Below are positions 1-8,427 of a stretch of DNA of 64,000 bases, piece after piece (within the stretch, counting starts at the first letter, position 1; each line of letters begins with the position of its first letter). Origin of the DNA: Cohnella silvisoli (GTDB lineage Bacteria; Bacillota; Bacilli; Paenibacillales; Paenibacillaceae); contig NZ_JAIOAP010000010.1 in assembly GCF_021190915.1 (NCBI RefSeq), positions 124,001-188,000 of the forward strand, written 5' to 3'. The translations under genes were made by a program, and so were the position numbers. The notes under the pieces were generated by a model, which worked only from the letters and a program-made list of their open reading frames with translations, was not told the DNA's origin and searched no databases.

Positions 1-2133
1 ATCACGACCGCTGATCTGGATCATATCAGGGACATGGGCATGAACATGGTGCGAGTGCCTATCAGCTGGCAGGAGCTTGTCAATTCGGATGGCACTTGGA
101 AAGCTGGAGCATTTACGCAGCTTGACTGGGTCGTCAGCGAAGCTTCAGCCAGAAATATGTACGTCTTGCTCGATCTGCACGTATTGCCAGGCGGCAATTG
201 TCCCTGGGCCAGCTGCGGGCAAGCCGGGCAAAATCCGAACGGATTTTGGACGAACACGGCGAACCAAGACTTGGCCGTAAGCATATGGCAAGGAATAGCA
301 ACCCATTTTAACGGCAATCCGGCAGTTGCAGGATACGATCTCATGAATGAGCCACTGCTGAGTTACAATGAAACATCGACGGAGATCACGACCAAGAGCA
401 ACGTCTACGACCGTCTTTACGATGCGGTACGCGCGATCGATCCGGACCATACGATTTTTCTCGGCGCGTTTTTCGGCTTTGACAAGATCGCTGCGCCATC
501 AACATATGGGTGGACGAACGTCGTGTACGAAATCCATCCGTACGATATGCCCAATTCGAAGGATTGGAACGCGCAAAATACGTTGATCATGAACGCGCTC
601 AGCCAGCTGGGCCAATATCAGGAACAATGGAACGTACCGGTGTACGCCGGAGAGTATTCCTTTTATTTCTTCTATGACTTATGGTCCAAATGGATGTCGG
701 GCTTGAACGCGTTAAATGCTTCATGGACCAACTGGACTTATAAGGTTACAGGCACCGTCTCGGAGGGCGGGGGCGCCAATTGGGGGTTCTATAATACGAA
801 TACGAACCCGGTTCCCGACATCAACAAGGAAACGACGACGTCGATCGCATCGAAATGGAGCCAATTCGGTACGGGCAACTTCCTAGCCAATTCGAATTTG
901 ATCAATACGGTAACGAAGTTCGCCGGCGGGCAGCAATGGATGGCTACAATCCCGCTTGATCAGACGGGTTGGACGGCATCCGCATCGGTGTCGGGGTCGG
1001 GCACCCCCGCGTCCAATGCCCTGGATTGGAACATCGGCACGCGCTGGAGTACGGGAGCAAATCAAGCAAACGGCCAATGGTTCCAAGTCAACATGGGATC
1101 GAGCAAGGTGTTCGACGAAATCTCGATCGAGACGGATGCGACCAACACGAACGATTACCCGGCAGGCTATCTCGTCCAGGTTTCTAATAATGGATCGACC
1201 TGGACGACCGTCGCGAGCGGGGCGGGTTTCGGCCATAAGATGGTCATTCCATTCGCGACTCAATACGCGCAATATATTCGGGTTACCCAAACCGGAACAA
1301 GTACGACGAACTGGTGGAACATTGCCGAGTTCCATGCTTTCTCCGAGCCGGCGCTTAATCGGACGGGGTGGACGGCGACCGCTTCTTCCACGGAGCCAGG
1401 CGGTGCGACGGCAGGAGCTTTGGACGGAAATGCGGGAACGCGATGGAGCAATGGCGCGGCCCAAGCCAACGGACAATGGTATCAAGTGGATATGGGGCAG
1501 AATCAGACATTCGATCGGGTTCTGATCGATGCGGGAGCTTCCGCCAGCGATTATCCGCGCGGCTATCAAGTTCAGGTTTCCACGGACGGAACGAGTTGGA
1601 CGACGGTAAAAAGCGGTACCGGAAGCGGGGCGTCGATCGTGGCGGAATTTCCGGTTCAAGTGGCGCGTTATATGAAAATCATTCAAACCGGCAGTTCGAC
1701 CAGTTGGTGGTCCATCTCTGAACTGAACGTATACGGGGAATTGGCTAAGAGTCGCACCGGATGGTCTGCCTCCGCCTCGTCGACGGAACCCGGCGGCTCC
1801 ACGGCGAACGCCTTGGACGGCAATGCGGGTACGCGTTGGAGCGGCGGCGTCGGTCAAGCAAGCGGACAATGGTTCCAAATCGACCTTGGATCTTCCCAGT
1901 GGTTTAACCACATCGTGATGGACTCGGGATCGAGCACCGGAGATTACGCGAGGAAATACATCATTCAAGTATCGAGTAACGGAACGAGCTGGACAACGAT
2001 TGCTAACGCGGAAGGATCCGGCCAAGTCGTTACGGCCAACTTCCCGATCACCGAAGCGCGCTACGTCAAGATTACATTAAAGGGAAGCTCGGGAAGCTGG
2101 TGGTCGATTTCCGAGATTAGACTGTTCGAATAA
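1..2133 (+). CDS. GH5-family glycoside hydrolase with three C-terminal discoidin-type domains (5' end missing)
   Basis: The frame is open from base 1, so the N-terminus, including any signal peptide, lies outside the window. The first ~300 codons look like a glycoside hydrolase family 5 (cellulase-like) TIM barrel. The acid/base Glu sits in an MNEP motif (codon 349-351) and the likely nucleophile Glu in AGEYS (codon 652-654). Three related F5/8 type C (discoidin, CBM32-like) modules follow at about 961-1347, 1357-1740 and 1750-2133. Each opens with a TGWxAxAS stretch and shares LDxNxGTRWS and GQWFQxxxG signatures. Modules 2 and 3 are most alike and look like a tandem duplication. Such enzymes are normally secreted and the modules bind carbohydrate; the substrate (beta-glucan, mannan or other) cannot be fixed from this fragment. 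A hairpin terminator lies downstream. Confidence 0.9.
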   Translation: MTTADLDHIRDMGMNMVRVPISWQELVNSDGTWKAGAFTQLDWVVSEASARNMYVLLDLHVLPGGNCPWASCGQAGQNPNGFWTNTANQDLAVSIWQGIATHFNGNPAVAGYDLMNEPLLSYNETSTEITTKSNVYDRLYDAVRAIDPDHTIFLGAFFGFDKIAAPSTYGWTNVVYEIHPYDMPNSKDWNAQNTLIMNALSQLGQYQEQWNVPVYAGEYSFYFFYDLWSKWMSGLNALNASWTNWTYKVTGTVSEGGGANWGFYNTNTNPVPDINKETTTSIASKWSQFGTGNFLANSNLINTVTKFAGGQQWMATIPLDQTGWTASASVSGSGTPASNALDWNIGTRWSTGANQANGQWFQVNMGSSKVFDEISIETDATNTNDYPAGYLVQVSNNGSTWTTVASGAGFGHKMVIPFATQYAQYIRVTQTGTSTTNWWNIAEFHAFSEPALNRTGWTATASSTEPGGATAGALDGNAGTRWSNGAAQANGQWYQVDMGQNQTFDRVLIDAGASASDYPRGYQVQVSTDGTSWTTVKSGTGSGASIVAEFPVQVARYMKIIQTGSSTSWWSISELNVYGELAKSRTGWSASASSTEPGGSTANALDGNAGTRWSGGVGQASGQWFQIDLGSSQWFNHIVMDSGSSTGDYARKYIIQVSSNGTSWTTIANAEGSGQVVTANFPITEARYVKITLKGSSGSWWSISEIRLFE

Positions 2134-2271
2134 ATCAGACAAAGTACCATCAATCCACGCAACTCTACGATTAACGAGCTTCTGTCAGTGCCCGCGGATT
2201 TGCTCCCGCGTTTGAACGGACATAGGGAGAAGTAACAGGATAAATAAGTTTTATCCTTACGATCTAGATAG

Positions 2272-2306
2272 AAAACCCGGACGAGGAAATCTCGGTCCGG
2301 GTTTTT
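2272..2306. terminator. Bidirectional rho-independent terminator
   Basis: AAACCCGGAC pairs with GTCCGGGTTT around a short loop. Flanking A and T runs let it work in both directions, between the convergent GH5 and NlpC/P60 genes. Confidence 0.85.
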
Positions 2307-2317
2307 GATTATTGCTG

Positions 2318-2947
2318 CTATTTCGAAAGTACGCTGCCTCCGAAGAGGAAACGCTGTTCCCAAGCCGTTCCGGCAAATTCGCCGACGTGCACTCCTCCGC
2401 TTTCATTGGAATACGTGTGAAGGATCTTGCCGTTGCCAAGATAAATCGCAACGTGCGTGATGCGCTCCGTTGACTTGTCGAACCTTTTATAATTTGCGGC
2501 GTTGGAGCCTTTATAAGACATGAAGAACATTAAGTCTCCACGTTTCAGGTTGTGCCAATCGGTTTCGGCCGTACCGTTGTCTTTAACGTATGCGCCTTGC
2601 TGACGAGAGTCGGCCGGAAGACTTATTCCAAGCGTCTCCTTGAATATCCAACGTACATAATCCGAGCAGTCAAAAGTTGTCGTATTGTTGCGATTGGAGC
2701 CGAACTCATAAGGCGTTCCCACATATTTCATGCCATCGGCGATGACCTTTTCTATAGAAGCGGAATTCGACCCATTATCGGTGCCTCCAACGGTCGTTCC
2801 ACTATTCGTTCCTTCATTAGAGTTCCCGGAACTTGAATCATTATGATTCGTTCCAACGGCGGAAGAAGCAGCCGAAACAACCGGAACGGCATTAAAACCA
2901 CTGACCAACAATGCTGCGGCAAGCAATCCCAATATATGTTTTTTCAT
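2318..2947 (-). CDS. Secreted NlpC/P60-family cell wall endopeptidase
   Basis: The 209-residue protein has a signal peptide (residues 1-26, ending VSAA), a Ser/Gly/Asn/Thr-rich linker (27-62) and an NlpC/P60 domain (about 63-209). The catalytic Cys is C93 in FDCSDYVRW, the His is H164 in THVAIYLG, and H176 is the likely third polar residue. The family cleaves peptide stems of peptidoglycan outside the membrane, usually between D-Glu and the diamino acid. There is no SH3b or LysM wall-binding domain, so it is a minimal enzyme. The ATG follows GGAGGTG, and a long palindrome sits just upstream of that RBS. It converges with the GH5 gene. The physiological role (autolysin, cell separation or spore cortex) is not shown. 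Confidence 0.88.
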   Translation of the reverse strand: MKKHILGLLAAALLVSGFNAVPVVSAASSAVGTNHNDSSSGNSNEGTNSGTTVGGTDNGSNSASIEKVIADGMKYVGTPYEFGSNRNNTTTFDCSDYVRWIFKETLGISLPADSRQQGAYVKDNGTAETDWHNLKRGDLMFFMSYKGSNAANYKRFDKSTERITHVAIYLGNGKILHTYSNESGGVHVGEFAGTAWEQRFLFGGSVLSK

Positions 2948-2963
2948 GCTTCAACACCTCCGT

Positions 2964-2985
2964 TTAACGTATACCTATACGCTAA
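2964..2985. promoter_or_regulatory. Operator-like palindrome upstream of the NlpC/P60 gene
   Basis: CGTATA-CC-TATACG (2968-2981) is a perfect palindrome. It extends as TTA...TAA on the outside with one mismatched pair, giving about 22 bp. It lies directly upstream of the RBS of the minus-strand NlpC/P60 gene, where a repressor would act. The regulator is unknown. Confidence 0.4.
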
Positions 2986-3184
2986 CATAGGAGGAAAGAA
3001 GGAAAAACCCACAATTGTTCCCATACCCGCGAACCCTTGGTCTGAGCGGGAAAGGTCGCAGGGCGGTATGTATCCTCGACCACAGTCTAGGGATAAAAAC
3101 ATCCGCGAGTCCGTTATGCATAGAAGCGGATAGGTTTACAATAAGGTCATGAGTTAAACGAGTTACAGAAAAGAGGTGAAGCAA

Positions 3185-3484
3185 ATGCGAAGCGGAAATG
3201 GGCTGGCACTGCTGCTGATCGGTTTCGGGGGATTAATCATTCTCGGTAAATTGGGCTTCGGACTTGGGTTTTTGTTCGGACTGCTCATACCGATCCTGAT
3301 CATCCTGCTCGGAGTCGTGGCTTGGAAAAATGGAAACCGACTGCTCGGCGGAATTATAGCGGTAGTCGGGGGATTCATGCTCCTAGGCAAGTTGTCCTTC
3401 TTGTTCGTCTGGGCAGCGGCAATCGTACTGATCTTGTTCGGTATTTCGATGCTCGGCCGTAAAAATCCTAGCACAAGAATGTAA
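3185..3484 (+). CDS. LiaI/LiaF-like small membrane protein, first gene of the Lia/Psp cluster
   Basis: About 99 residues, mostly Gly/Leu/Ile/Phe-rich hydrophobic segments (three or four likely membrane helices) with a short basic end. It resembles the N-terminal membrane region of LiaF/LiaI proteins. The ATG at 3185 is preferred to an in-frame GTG at 3176 because AGAGGTG, which contains that GTG, is a good RBS for the ATG. It is followed after 39 bp by pspA. In Bacillus the small membrane protein LiaI anchors the PspA homologue LiaH; position and topology suggest the same here, but sequence similarity at this length is weak support. Confidence 0.7.
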   Translation: MRSGNGLALLLIGFGGLIILGKLGFGLGFLFGLLIPILIILLGVVAWKNGNRLLGGIIAVVGGFMLLGKLSFLFVWAAAIVLILFGISMLGRKNPSTRM

Positions 3485-3523
3485 CCTAATAAAGCAGCCG
3501 CAAGGGAACAAGGAGGTATAGAA

Positions 3524-4189
3524 ATGAGTGTCGTAAAAAGAGTGCGCGATATGACGGTGGCTTCGTTAAACGATCGTCTCGAGAAAGCGGAAGATCCCGT
3601 CCGCGTCATTGATCAATTTCTATGGTCGACTCATCAAGAGATCGCCCAAAGCGAAGGACTTCACCGCCAGTACGCCGCTCATACTGAACATCTACATCGG
3701 CAATGGATAGAGGCCGAGCAATGGATGGTGAAGCGTGAGCAGCAAGCTCTAACAGCGCTGAAGGCAGGGGAAGAGAACGTAGCTAAGCTAGCGCTTCAGG
3801 ACAAAGTCATCCATGAAGAGCGGTCGGAACGTTATCGTCAGTTATACGAACAGAGCAAGAGCGAATTAACCGATCTGGACCAACTGCTGCAAGAGCTTCG
3901 CAATGAGTATCGATCCGTCTATGACCGTCGGCAGTTTTACGTGGCAAGAATGGAGTCGCTTCGTCTTCAACAAAGATTGAACGCACGGTATGCTCCGGGA
4001 AACACGGATACATCCCAGATGTTCCGTAAGATAGACGATCGTCTGACCGACATCGAACTAGAAACACGCAGTTTGCGCGATCTTCGCCGAATGGGGCAAG
4101 AGACGTTATTGGAAGCCGGAACTGTCGTCAAAAACACGATCGAAAGAGAATTAGAGCAATTAAAACGCAAGCTGCAACAAGGAGGTTAA
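3524..4189 (+). CDS. pspA: PspA/IM30 (LiaH-like) membrane-stress protein, copy 1
   Basis: A 221-residue, almost entirely helical protein with long heptad coiled coil (about residues 20-150) and no signal peptide or membrane segment. It matches the PspA/IM30/Vipp1 family in length and in the N-terminal pattern (basic amphipathic start, then DRLEKAEDP, then a helical hairpin). These proteins form ESCRT-III-like oligomers on the inner face of the membrane and protect it from depolarisation. The ATG has an AAGGAGG RBS. It lies between the LiaI-like gene and pspC; pspC starts 4 bp after its stop. The C-terminus (LERELEQLKRKLQQ) is coiled coil. The second PspA at 4684 is a clear but diverged paralogue. 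Confidence 0.88.
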   Translation: MSVVKRVRDMTVASLNDRLEKAEDPVRVIDQFLWSTHQEIAQSEGLHRQYAAHTEHLHRQWIEAEQWMVKREQQALTALKAGEENVAKLALQDKVIHEERSERYRQLYEQSKSELTDLDQLLQELRNEYRSVYDRRQFYVARMESLRLQQRLNARYAPGNTDTSQMFRKIDDRLTDIELETRSLRDLRRMGQETLLEAGTVVKNTIERELEQLKRKLQQGG

Positions 4190-4193
4190 AGGA

Positions 4194-4679
4194 ATGCGCA
4201 AATTATATCGTTCGTCGCGGGACCGCAAGTTATTCGGAGTATGCGGAGGATTAGCGGAATATTTGGGAGTCGATGCGACTTTGCTTCGCATTTTGCTAAT
4301 CGTCGTTACCGTTTTCTCCGCAGGTTCCGTGATTATCGTCTATATCATCGCCGGATTCGTTATTCCCCGCGAGCCTCTATATGGGAGCGGTTTTGAAGCA
4401 AACCCGTTCGATCAAGGATGGAGAAATCCGGAGCAACCGCAATACGGCAACCAAGGCTGGCACCCCGGCTCTAATCATTTTCCGGGATCGGGCCCAAGTC
4501 AAGCTTCTTCCGGCGCTCCTCGTCCAGGACCTGCAGTATCCACGCCTCCCGCAACTGGGCGTTCATCTCAAGGAATAGATGCAATGATGGAGGATATTGA
4601 AAAGAAGTCGATGCAAAGAGAAATCGAAGAGTTGAAAGCCAGAATTACCAAATTCGAGAAGGAATCGAAAGGAGAATAA
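4194..4679 (+). CDS. pspC: PspC-domain membrane protein with cytoplasmic coiled-coil tail
   Basis: The 161-residue protein starts with a PspC domain (residues 1-60). It has the typical [19 protein letters not shown] opening and a hydrophobic segment (about 33-57). A Gly/Pro/Gln/Asn/Ser-rich linker (about 62-125) and a charged C-terminal helix (about 128-161) likely to form coiled coil follow. In characterised Psp systems PspC is an inner-membrane partner that senses damage or recruits PspA. It is sandwiched between two pspA genes with gaps of only 4 bp on each side and is surely cotranscribed. The coiled-coil tail, absent from minimal PspC, could contact the PspA coiled coils; that is inference. 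Confidence 0.88.
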   Translation: MRKLYRSSRDRKLFGVCGGLAEYLGVDATLLRILLIVVTVFSAGSVIIVYIIAGFVIPREPLYGSGFEANPFDQGWRNPEQPQYGNQGWHPGSNHFPGSGPSQASSGAPRPGPAVSTPPATGRSSQGIDAMMEDIEKKSMQREIEELKARITKFEKESKGE

Positions 4680-4683
4680 CACA

Positions 4684-5367
4684 ATGGGTGTATTCCAAAG
4701 AATGAAAGATCTGACAAAGGCGTCCGTACATGATTTGCTTGATAAATTAGAGGATCCAATCGTTATGCTTAATCAATATCTCCGCGATATGGAAACGGAA
4801 ATTCATGATGCAGAAGTAACCGTGGCCAAGCAAATGGCGGCTGAACGCCGGATGAAGCAGCGTTTGGATGAAGTGATTAGGCTTGGGGTTGATCGCGAAG
4901 GGCAAGCGGAGCATTCCTTGCGTGCCGGCAATGAGGGCCTTGCTCGCAAATTGCTCGAGGAGAAAGTTCAGTTTGATCAACAAGCAGCGGAGTTGACTGG
5001 CCTTCACGGTCAAGCAAGCGCGCAAGTTAATGAATTAACCATGCAGTTGCATGAAATGAAGGAAGAGTATTACAAGCTTCGCAACAAACGCAACGAGCTG
5101 GCGGCACGCACGCAGATGGCTAAAGCCCGCAAGCAAATGGCGCAAATCAGCTCGCTTCATACGATCGAGAGCGGTACGGCTTCCCGCGGGTTCCACCGTA
5201 TGGAAGAAAAAATTCTTCAAATGGAAGCGGAAGCGGATGTCGTCCGGATCCCCGGTTCACCTTATGGCGGTGCCCCGGCCCGGATTGATCCGGAAAAATC
5301 GTTCCGCGTAGAGCAAGAGCTTGAAGCGTTGAGAAGCCGTGTTCAGCCTGAAGCAACCAAAGAGTAA
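4684..5367 (+). CDS. pspA: PspA/IM30 membrane-stress protein, copy 2
   Basis: A 227-residue helical protein of the PspA/IM30 family with the signature start ([20 protein letters not shown], then [16 protein letters not shown]). Long coiled coil spans about residues 25-145 and a variable C-terminal region follows. It is nearer to canonical PspA than copy 1 in its N-terminal amphipathic segment. It begins 4 bp after pspC and is the last gene before a strong inverted repeat that probably ends this transcript. Two PspA paralogues flanking pspC suggest mixed oligomers or division of labour; the sequence cannot tell which. Confidence 0.9.
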   Translation: MGVFQRMKDLTKASVHDLLDKLEDPIVMLNQYLRDMETEIHDAEVTVAKQMAAERRMKQRLDEVIRLGVDREGQAEHSLRAGNEGLARKLLEEKVQFDQQAAELTGLHGQASAQVNELTMQLHEMKEEYYKLRNKRNELAARTQMAKARKQMAQISSLHTIESGTASRGFHRMEEKILQMEAEADVVRIPGSPYGGAPARIDPEKSFRVEQELEALRSRVQPEATKE

Positions 5368-5440
5368 TAGACAAGCATTCTCGCATGTCATAAGATATGC
5401 TATGATGTCAGGAAGCAAGTTGAGGTTGATATATAAGTCC

Positions 5441-5476
5441 AAGCCATAACGGATCCCGATCCGTTATGGCTTTAAC
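5441..5476 (+). terminator. Terminator separating psp genes from liaFSR
   Basis: AAGCCATAACGGATC and its exact reverse complement are separated by only 2 nt (a 15-bp perfect dyad) and followed by TTTAAC. It lies in the 148-bp gap between pspA copy 2 and liaF. The short loop means the real hairpin loop must open the inner pairs. The weak U tract suggests partial read-through into liaFSR. Confidence 0.7.
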
Positions 5477-5515
5477 TTCGAATGAAGATCAGGGCAGCAG
5501 GAGGTGTAACCCGAC

Positions 5516-6154
5516 ATGAAATGGTCCAACAATGCGATACTTTTTATAGCAGCCGGAATTTACCTCGCGCTTGGTAGCGTGGCGGGTTACGCAACGGTTA
5601 ATGCAGTTGTCCTCCTGCTTCTCGGTATCGAACGTTATCGGGGAGATCGGTCCCGAATATCTATTATCGTTATTGCCATAAGCACCTTGGTTCTGATCAT
5701 TAATCAGTTCGCCTTATTTGCGGTAGTCGTGCTTGTATCTCTCGGCACTTATTATTTCCGGGCGCGGCCGCCGGCTTTCGGCACCTACGTCAACAAACAT
5801 AAAGTATTTCTAAACATGAGGCTTGACGAACAGTCTTGGGTGCTCCATTCGATGAGCTTCTGGCATGCGATCGGAGAAATTCGGATGGATATGTCATTAG
5901 CGGTGCCGGAGGACAAAGAGACGACGATCGTGCTGCAAGGATTGGTCGGGGACCTCGATTTGATCGTGCCTGACGATTACGGGCTTCAAGTCGAGGCATC
6001 GGTGCTTCTTGGACAAATTTCGTTCAAACAGATGAAGGAAGGCGGGATGTTCCACCGCTTATCCTGGAGGTCGCCGAATTACGAGGACTGCGAGCAGAAG
6101 CTGAAACTTCAATTGTTCTATCTCGTAGGAGATATCAAAATACGTACCGTTTAA
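5516..6154 (+). CDS. liaF: LiaF-like membrane regulator of the cell-envelope stress response
   Basis: The 212-residue protein has about four hydrophobic helices in residues 1-85. A soluble C-terminal domain (about 100-212) matches the LiaF-like 'cell wall-active antibiotics response' domain, a right-handed beta structure with repeated short hydrophobic strands (DLDLIVPDDYG, GQISF, GDIKIRTV). In Bacillus, LiaF holds the kinase LiaS inactive until the lipid II cycle or membrane is disturbed. AGGAGGTG precedes the ATG, and liaS follows after 24 bp. The order liaF-liaS-liaR is the conserved one, so the role is well supported by context. Confidence 0.88.
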   Translation: MKWSNNAILFIAAGIYLALGSVAGYATVNAVVLLLLGIERYRGDRSRISIIVIAISTLVLIINQFALFAVVVLVSLGTYYFRARPPAFGTYVNKHKVFLNMRLDEQSWVLHSMSFWHAIGEIRMDMSLAVPEDKETTIVLQGLVGDLDLIVPDDYGLQVEASVLLGQISFKQMKEGGMFHRLSWRSPNYEDCEQKLKLQLFYLVGDIKIRTV

Positions 6155-6178
6155 AAACATTCGCGAGGAGGGAGTCGC

Positions 6179-7222
6179 ATGGAGTCCCGCAAAGTCACCA
6201 ATATGGTTTGGCGTCACATGGGCGAGGCCGTGCTCTACTCCCTCGGGGTTGGCGCGCTTGTCGTTTACTTATTAATAAGATATGGGCTGGCGGAATCTTT
6301 CCTCTCTTGGGGAAAGGTCATATCCTACTCCCTTACAGCAATTGGCGTGCTTACCGTAACCGGAGCCGCTTACGGGTTCTGGCGCAGCTATCCGATCAGG
6401 CACCGACTGGAATTGTTAAGGGATACGATGTTGATGTTGGAAAAAGGAAACCCAAACTTGCCGTTACCGGATTTAGGCAAAGACGAGATTGGCCGGTTAG
6501 GCGAACAGCTTGGCAAGCTTGGCCGCAAGTGGGAGGATCAGGTGACTTCCTTGCAACGGTTGTCCACGAACAATGCCGAGCTTGCTGCCAAGGCCCGAAT
6601 GAGCGCGGTTGTGGAAGAGCGTCAACGGCTTGCTCGCGAATTGCACGATGCCGTCAGCCAGCAGCTATTCGCCATCTCCATGACGGCTACAGCCGTCGGG
6701 CGCACGTTGGATCATGATTTCGAACGCGCCCGCCGCCAAGTAGAATTGATCGAAGAGATGGCTTCCGTTGCGCAATCCGAGATGAGGGCGCTCTTGCTTC
6801 ATCTGCGCCCCGTTCATCTGGAGGGCAAACGATTGGTCCAAGCGATTCCGGAGCTGGTCGAGGAAATGAAGACCAAAGTACCGGTGGATATCGCGCTCGA
6901 TATGGATGAAGACTTGCCGCTGAATAAAGGCGTGGAGAACCATCTTTTCCGCATCGTGCAGGAAGCCCTGTCCAATACCCTCCGCCATTCAAAAGCCACG
7001 AAGATGGATATCGTGCTTCAACGTCGCGGGGATACCGTGCGGCTCGGGATTAGAGACAATGGGATAGGTTTTGATACCCAAGTTAAAAAACAAGCCTCTT
7101 ACGGCATGACGAATATGGAAGAGCGCGTGAACGAACTCGGCGGATCTTTGAATATCGCCAGCGCTCCCGGCAAAGGAACGCGAATTGAAATCAGAGTGCC
7201 CTTGATGGCGGAAGGCGGTTAA
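6179..7222 (+). CDS. liaS: LiaS-like sensor histidine kinase
   Basis: A 347-residue kinase with two membrane helices (about 15-34 and 46-68) and almost no extracellular loop, as in intramembrane-sensing kinases. A HAMP-like linker (about 70-125) and a HisKA_3 domain follow, with the phospho-acceptor H156 in RELHDAVSQQ. The ATPase domain shows the N box (EALSNTLRHS) and G box (DNGIGFD and later GKGTRIE). It phosphorylates the response regulator encoded 3 bp downstream. The ATG follows GAGGAGGGAG. The missing sensor domain fits the Lia model, in which LiaF supplies the stress signal. Confidence 0.92.
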   Translation: MESRKVTNMVWRHMGEAVLYSLGVGALVVYLLIRYGLAESFLSWGKVISYSLTAIGVLTVTGAAYGFWRSYPIRHRLELLRDTMLMLEKGNPNLPLPDLGKDEIGRLGEQLGKLGRKWEDQVTSLQRLSTNNAELAAKARMSAVVEERQRLARELHDAVSQQLFAISMTATAVGRTLDHDFERARRQVELIEEMASVAQSEMRALLLHLRPVHLEGKRLVQAIPELVEEMKTKVPVDIALDMDEDLPLNKGVENHLFRIVQEALSNTLRHSKATKMDIVLQRRGDTVRLGIRDNGIGFDTQVKKQASYGMTNMEERVNELGGSLNIASAPGKGTRIEIRVPLMAEGG

Positions 7223-7225
7223 AGG

Positions 7226-7879
7226 ATGGCGGAAAACTCTATGATCCGGGTTTTATTGGTCGATGATCACGAGATGGTTAGAATCGGGCTGGCAGCTGTT
7301 CTCAATACGGAAGAAGGCATTGAAGTAGTAGGGGAAGCGGGAAACGGGTTGGAAGGCCTTCGCCTTGCTCGCGAGTATTCTCCCGACGTGGTGTTAATGG
7401 ATTTGGTGATGGATGGAATGGATGGCATCGAAACGACACGGCGTCTTATGGAAGAAATGCCGGAATGCCGGGTTATCGTACTTACCAGCTTCTTGGATGA
7501 CGAGAAAATGTATCCCGTTATCGAAGCCGGAGCATTCAGCTACTTATTGAAAACCTCCCGAGCTTCCGAAATCGCCGATGCCATTCGCGCAGCTGCGCGG
7601 GGCCAATCCGTGCTCGAATCCCAGGTCGCCTCCAAGATGATGAACCGCTTCCGGCGCCCGCAGCAAGTAGCCTCGCAGCCGCACGAGGATTTGACCGAAC
7701 GGGAGATGGAAGTACTGAAGCTGATCGCCCTCGGGAAGTCGAATCAGGAAATTGCCGACGACCTGTTCATCGGGATCAAAACGGTCAAATATCATTTAAC
7801 GAACTTGTTCGGCAAGCTGAGCGTGGAAGATCGAACGCAGGCAGCTATTTACGCCCACCGCAACGGATTGGCGGATTAG
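7226..7879 (+). CDS. liaR: LiaR/VraR-like NarL-family response regulator
   Basis: The 217-residue protein has a receiver domain (residues 7-122) with acidic pocket D13/D14, phospho-acceptor D59 (VLMDLVMDG) and the conserved Lys in YLLKTS. A LuxR-type HTH (about 150-212: LTEREMEVLKLIALGKSNQEIA) follows. It is the partner of the kinase 3 bp upstream. LiaR proteins activate the lia operon, so the LiaI-PspA-PspC-PspA genes are the likely targets. A later ATG (7241) would also give a complete receiver domain, but the first ATG fits the tight spacing. Confidence 0.92.
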   Translation: MAENSMIRVLLVDDHEMVRIGLAAVLNTEEGIEVVGEAGNGLEGLRLAREYSPDVVLMDLVMDGMDGIETTRRLMEEMPECRVIVLTSFLDDEKMYPVIEAGAFSYLLKTSRASEIADAIRAAARGQSVLESQVASKMMNRFRRPQQVASQPHEDLTEREMEVLKLIALGKSNQEIADDLFIGIKTVKYHLTNLFGKLSVEDRTQAAIYAHRNGLAD

Positions 7880-7900
7880 TTTAGCCACAGTATACCTGTT

Positions 7901-8233
7901 TTAAAGCGCAATAACCGCTCTAATAGGGGAGAGAGGGATGACAGCTTTGGCGGTATTTAACTCCATAGAAGGTCCAAAGCTCAGTGTACCCCAGTAAGCG
8001 GAAGTCGAATTCTGTTGCTCCTCTTGGTGTATGTTCTCTTCCGTTTGGATTTTCGCTTTGCGGCCGCGCTTTACCGGACGTTGGGTGCGTTCACCGTTCA
8101 GAACGATCGACGTGGGACTACAAGAAGTCAGGATGCCGGTGTACCGCGTATCGTCGTTCATAATCACACATACGGCACGGCCGCATAAGGGAAGAAGAGA
8201 TTCCTCATTTGCTTCAAACAAAGAGTCGAACAT
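7901..8233 (-). CDS. Conserved hypothetical protein with an Sm-like N-terminal segment
   Basis: A 110-residue protein with no signal peptide or membrane helix. Residues 15-48 (GRAVCVIMNDDTRYTGILTS, then CSPTSIVLNGE) show the strand pattern of a small Sm/LSm-like beta barrel: short strands around a 'variable G' turn. The middle is basic and Gln/Glu-rich (RPVKRGRKAK, then EENIHQEEQQ) and looks disordered. A consensus GTAGGAGGC RBS lies 9-10 nt before the ATG. It is convergent with liaR and divergent from zwf. I do not recognise the family by name; the Sm-like reading is an inference from pattern only. RNA or spore-coat roles are open. Confidence 0.65.
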   Translation of the reverse strand: MFDSLFEANEESLLPLCGRAVCVIMNDDTRYTGILTSCSPTSIVLNGERTQRPVKRGRKAKIQTEENIHQEEQQNSTSAYWGTLSFGPSMELNTAKAVIPLSPIRAVIAL

Positions 8234-8427
8234 CGCGTTTTTGCCTCCTACAATAATGAATTTGAAGTAGTGTATTCACCCGGGGACAAACGTGTACGGG
8301 CGTTTGCCTATAAGGGGTTAAAGACGGTTATAAACATGGTATTGTCCTTTTAATTGTGCTAAACTACAGTACATGAGATTTGACAAAATCAGATCATCTA
8401 ATCCCGCACATAAGAAAGATGAGGACC

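Noticed and set aside
883..2025. 380-codon minus-strand frame inside the GH5 gene
   Set aside because: Shadow of the repeated discoidin modules; Arg-rich, no start signal.
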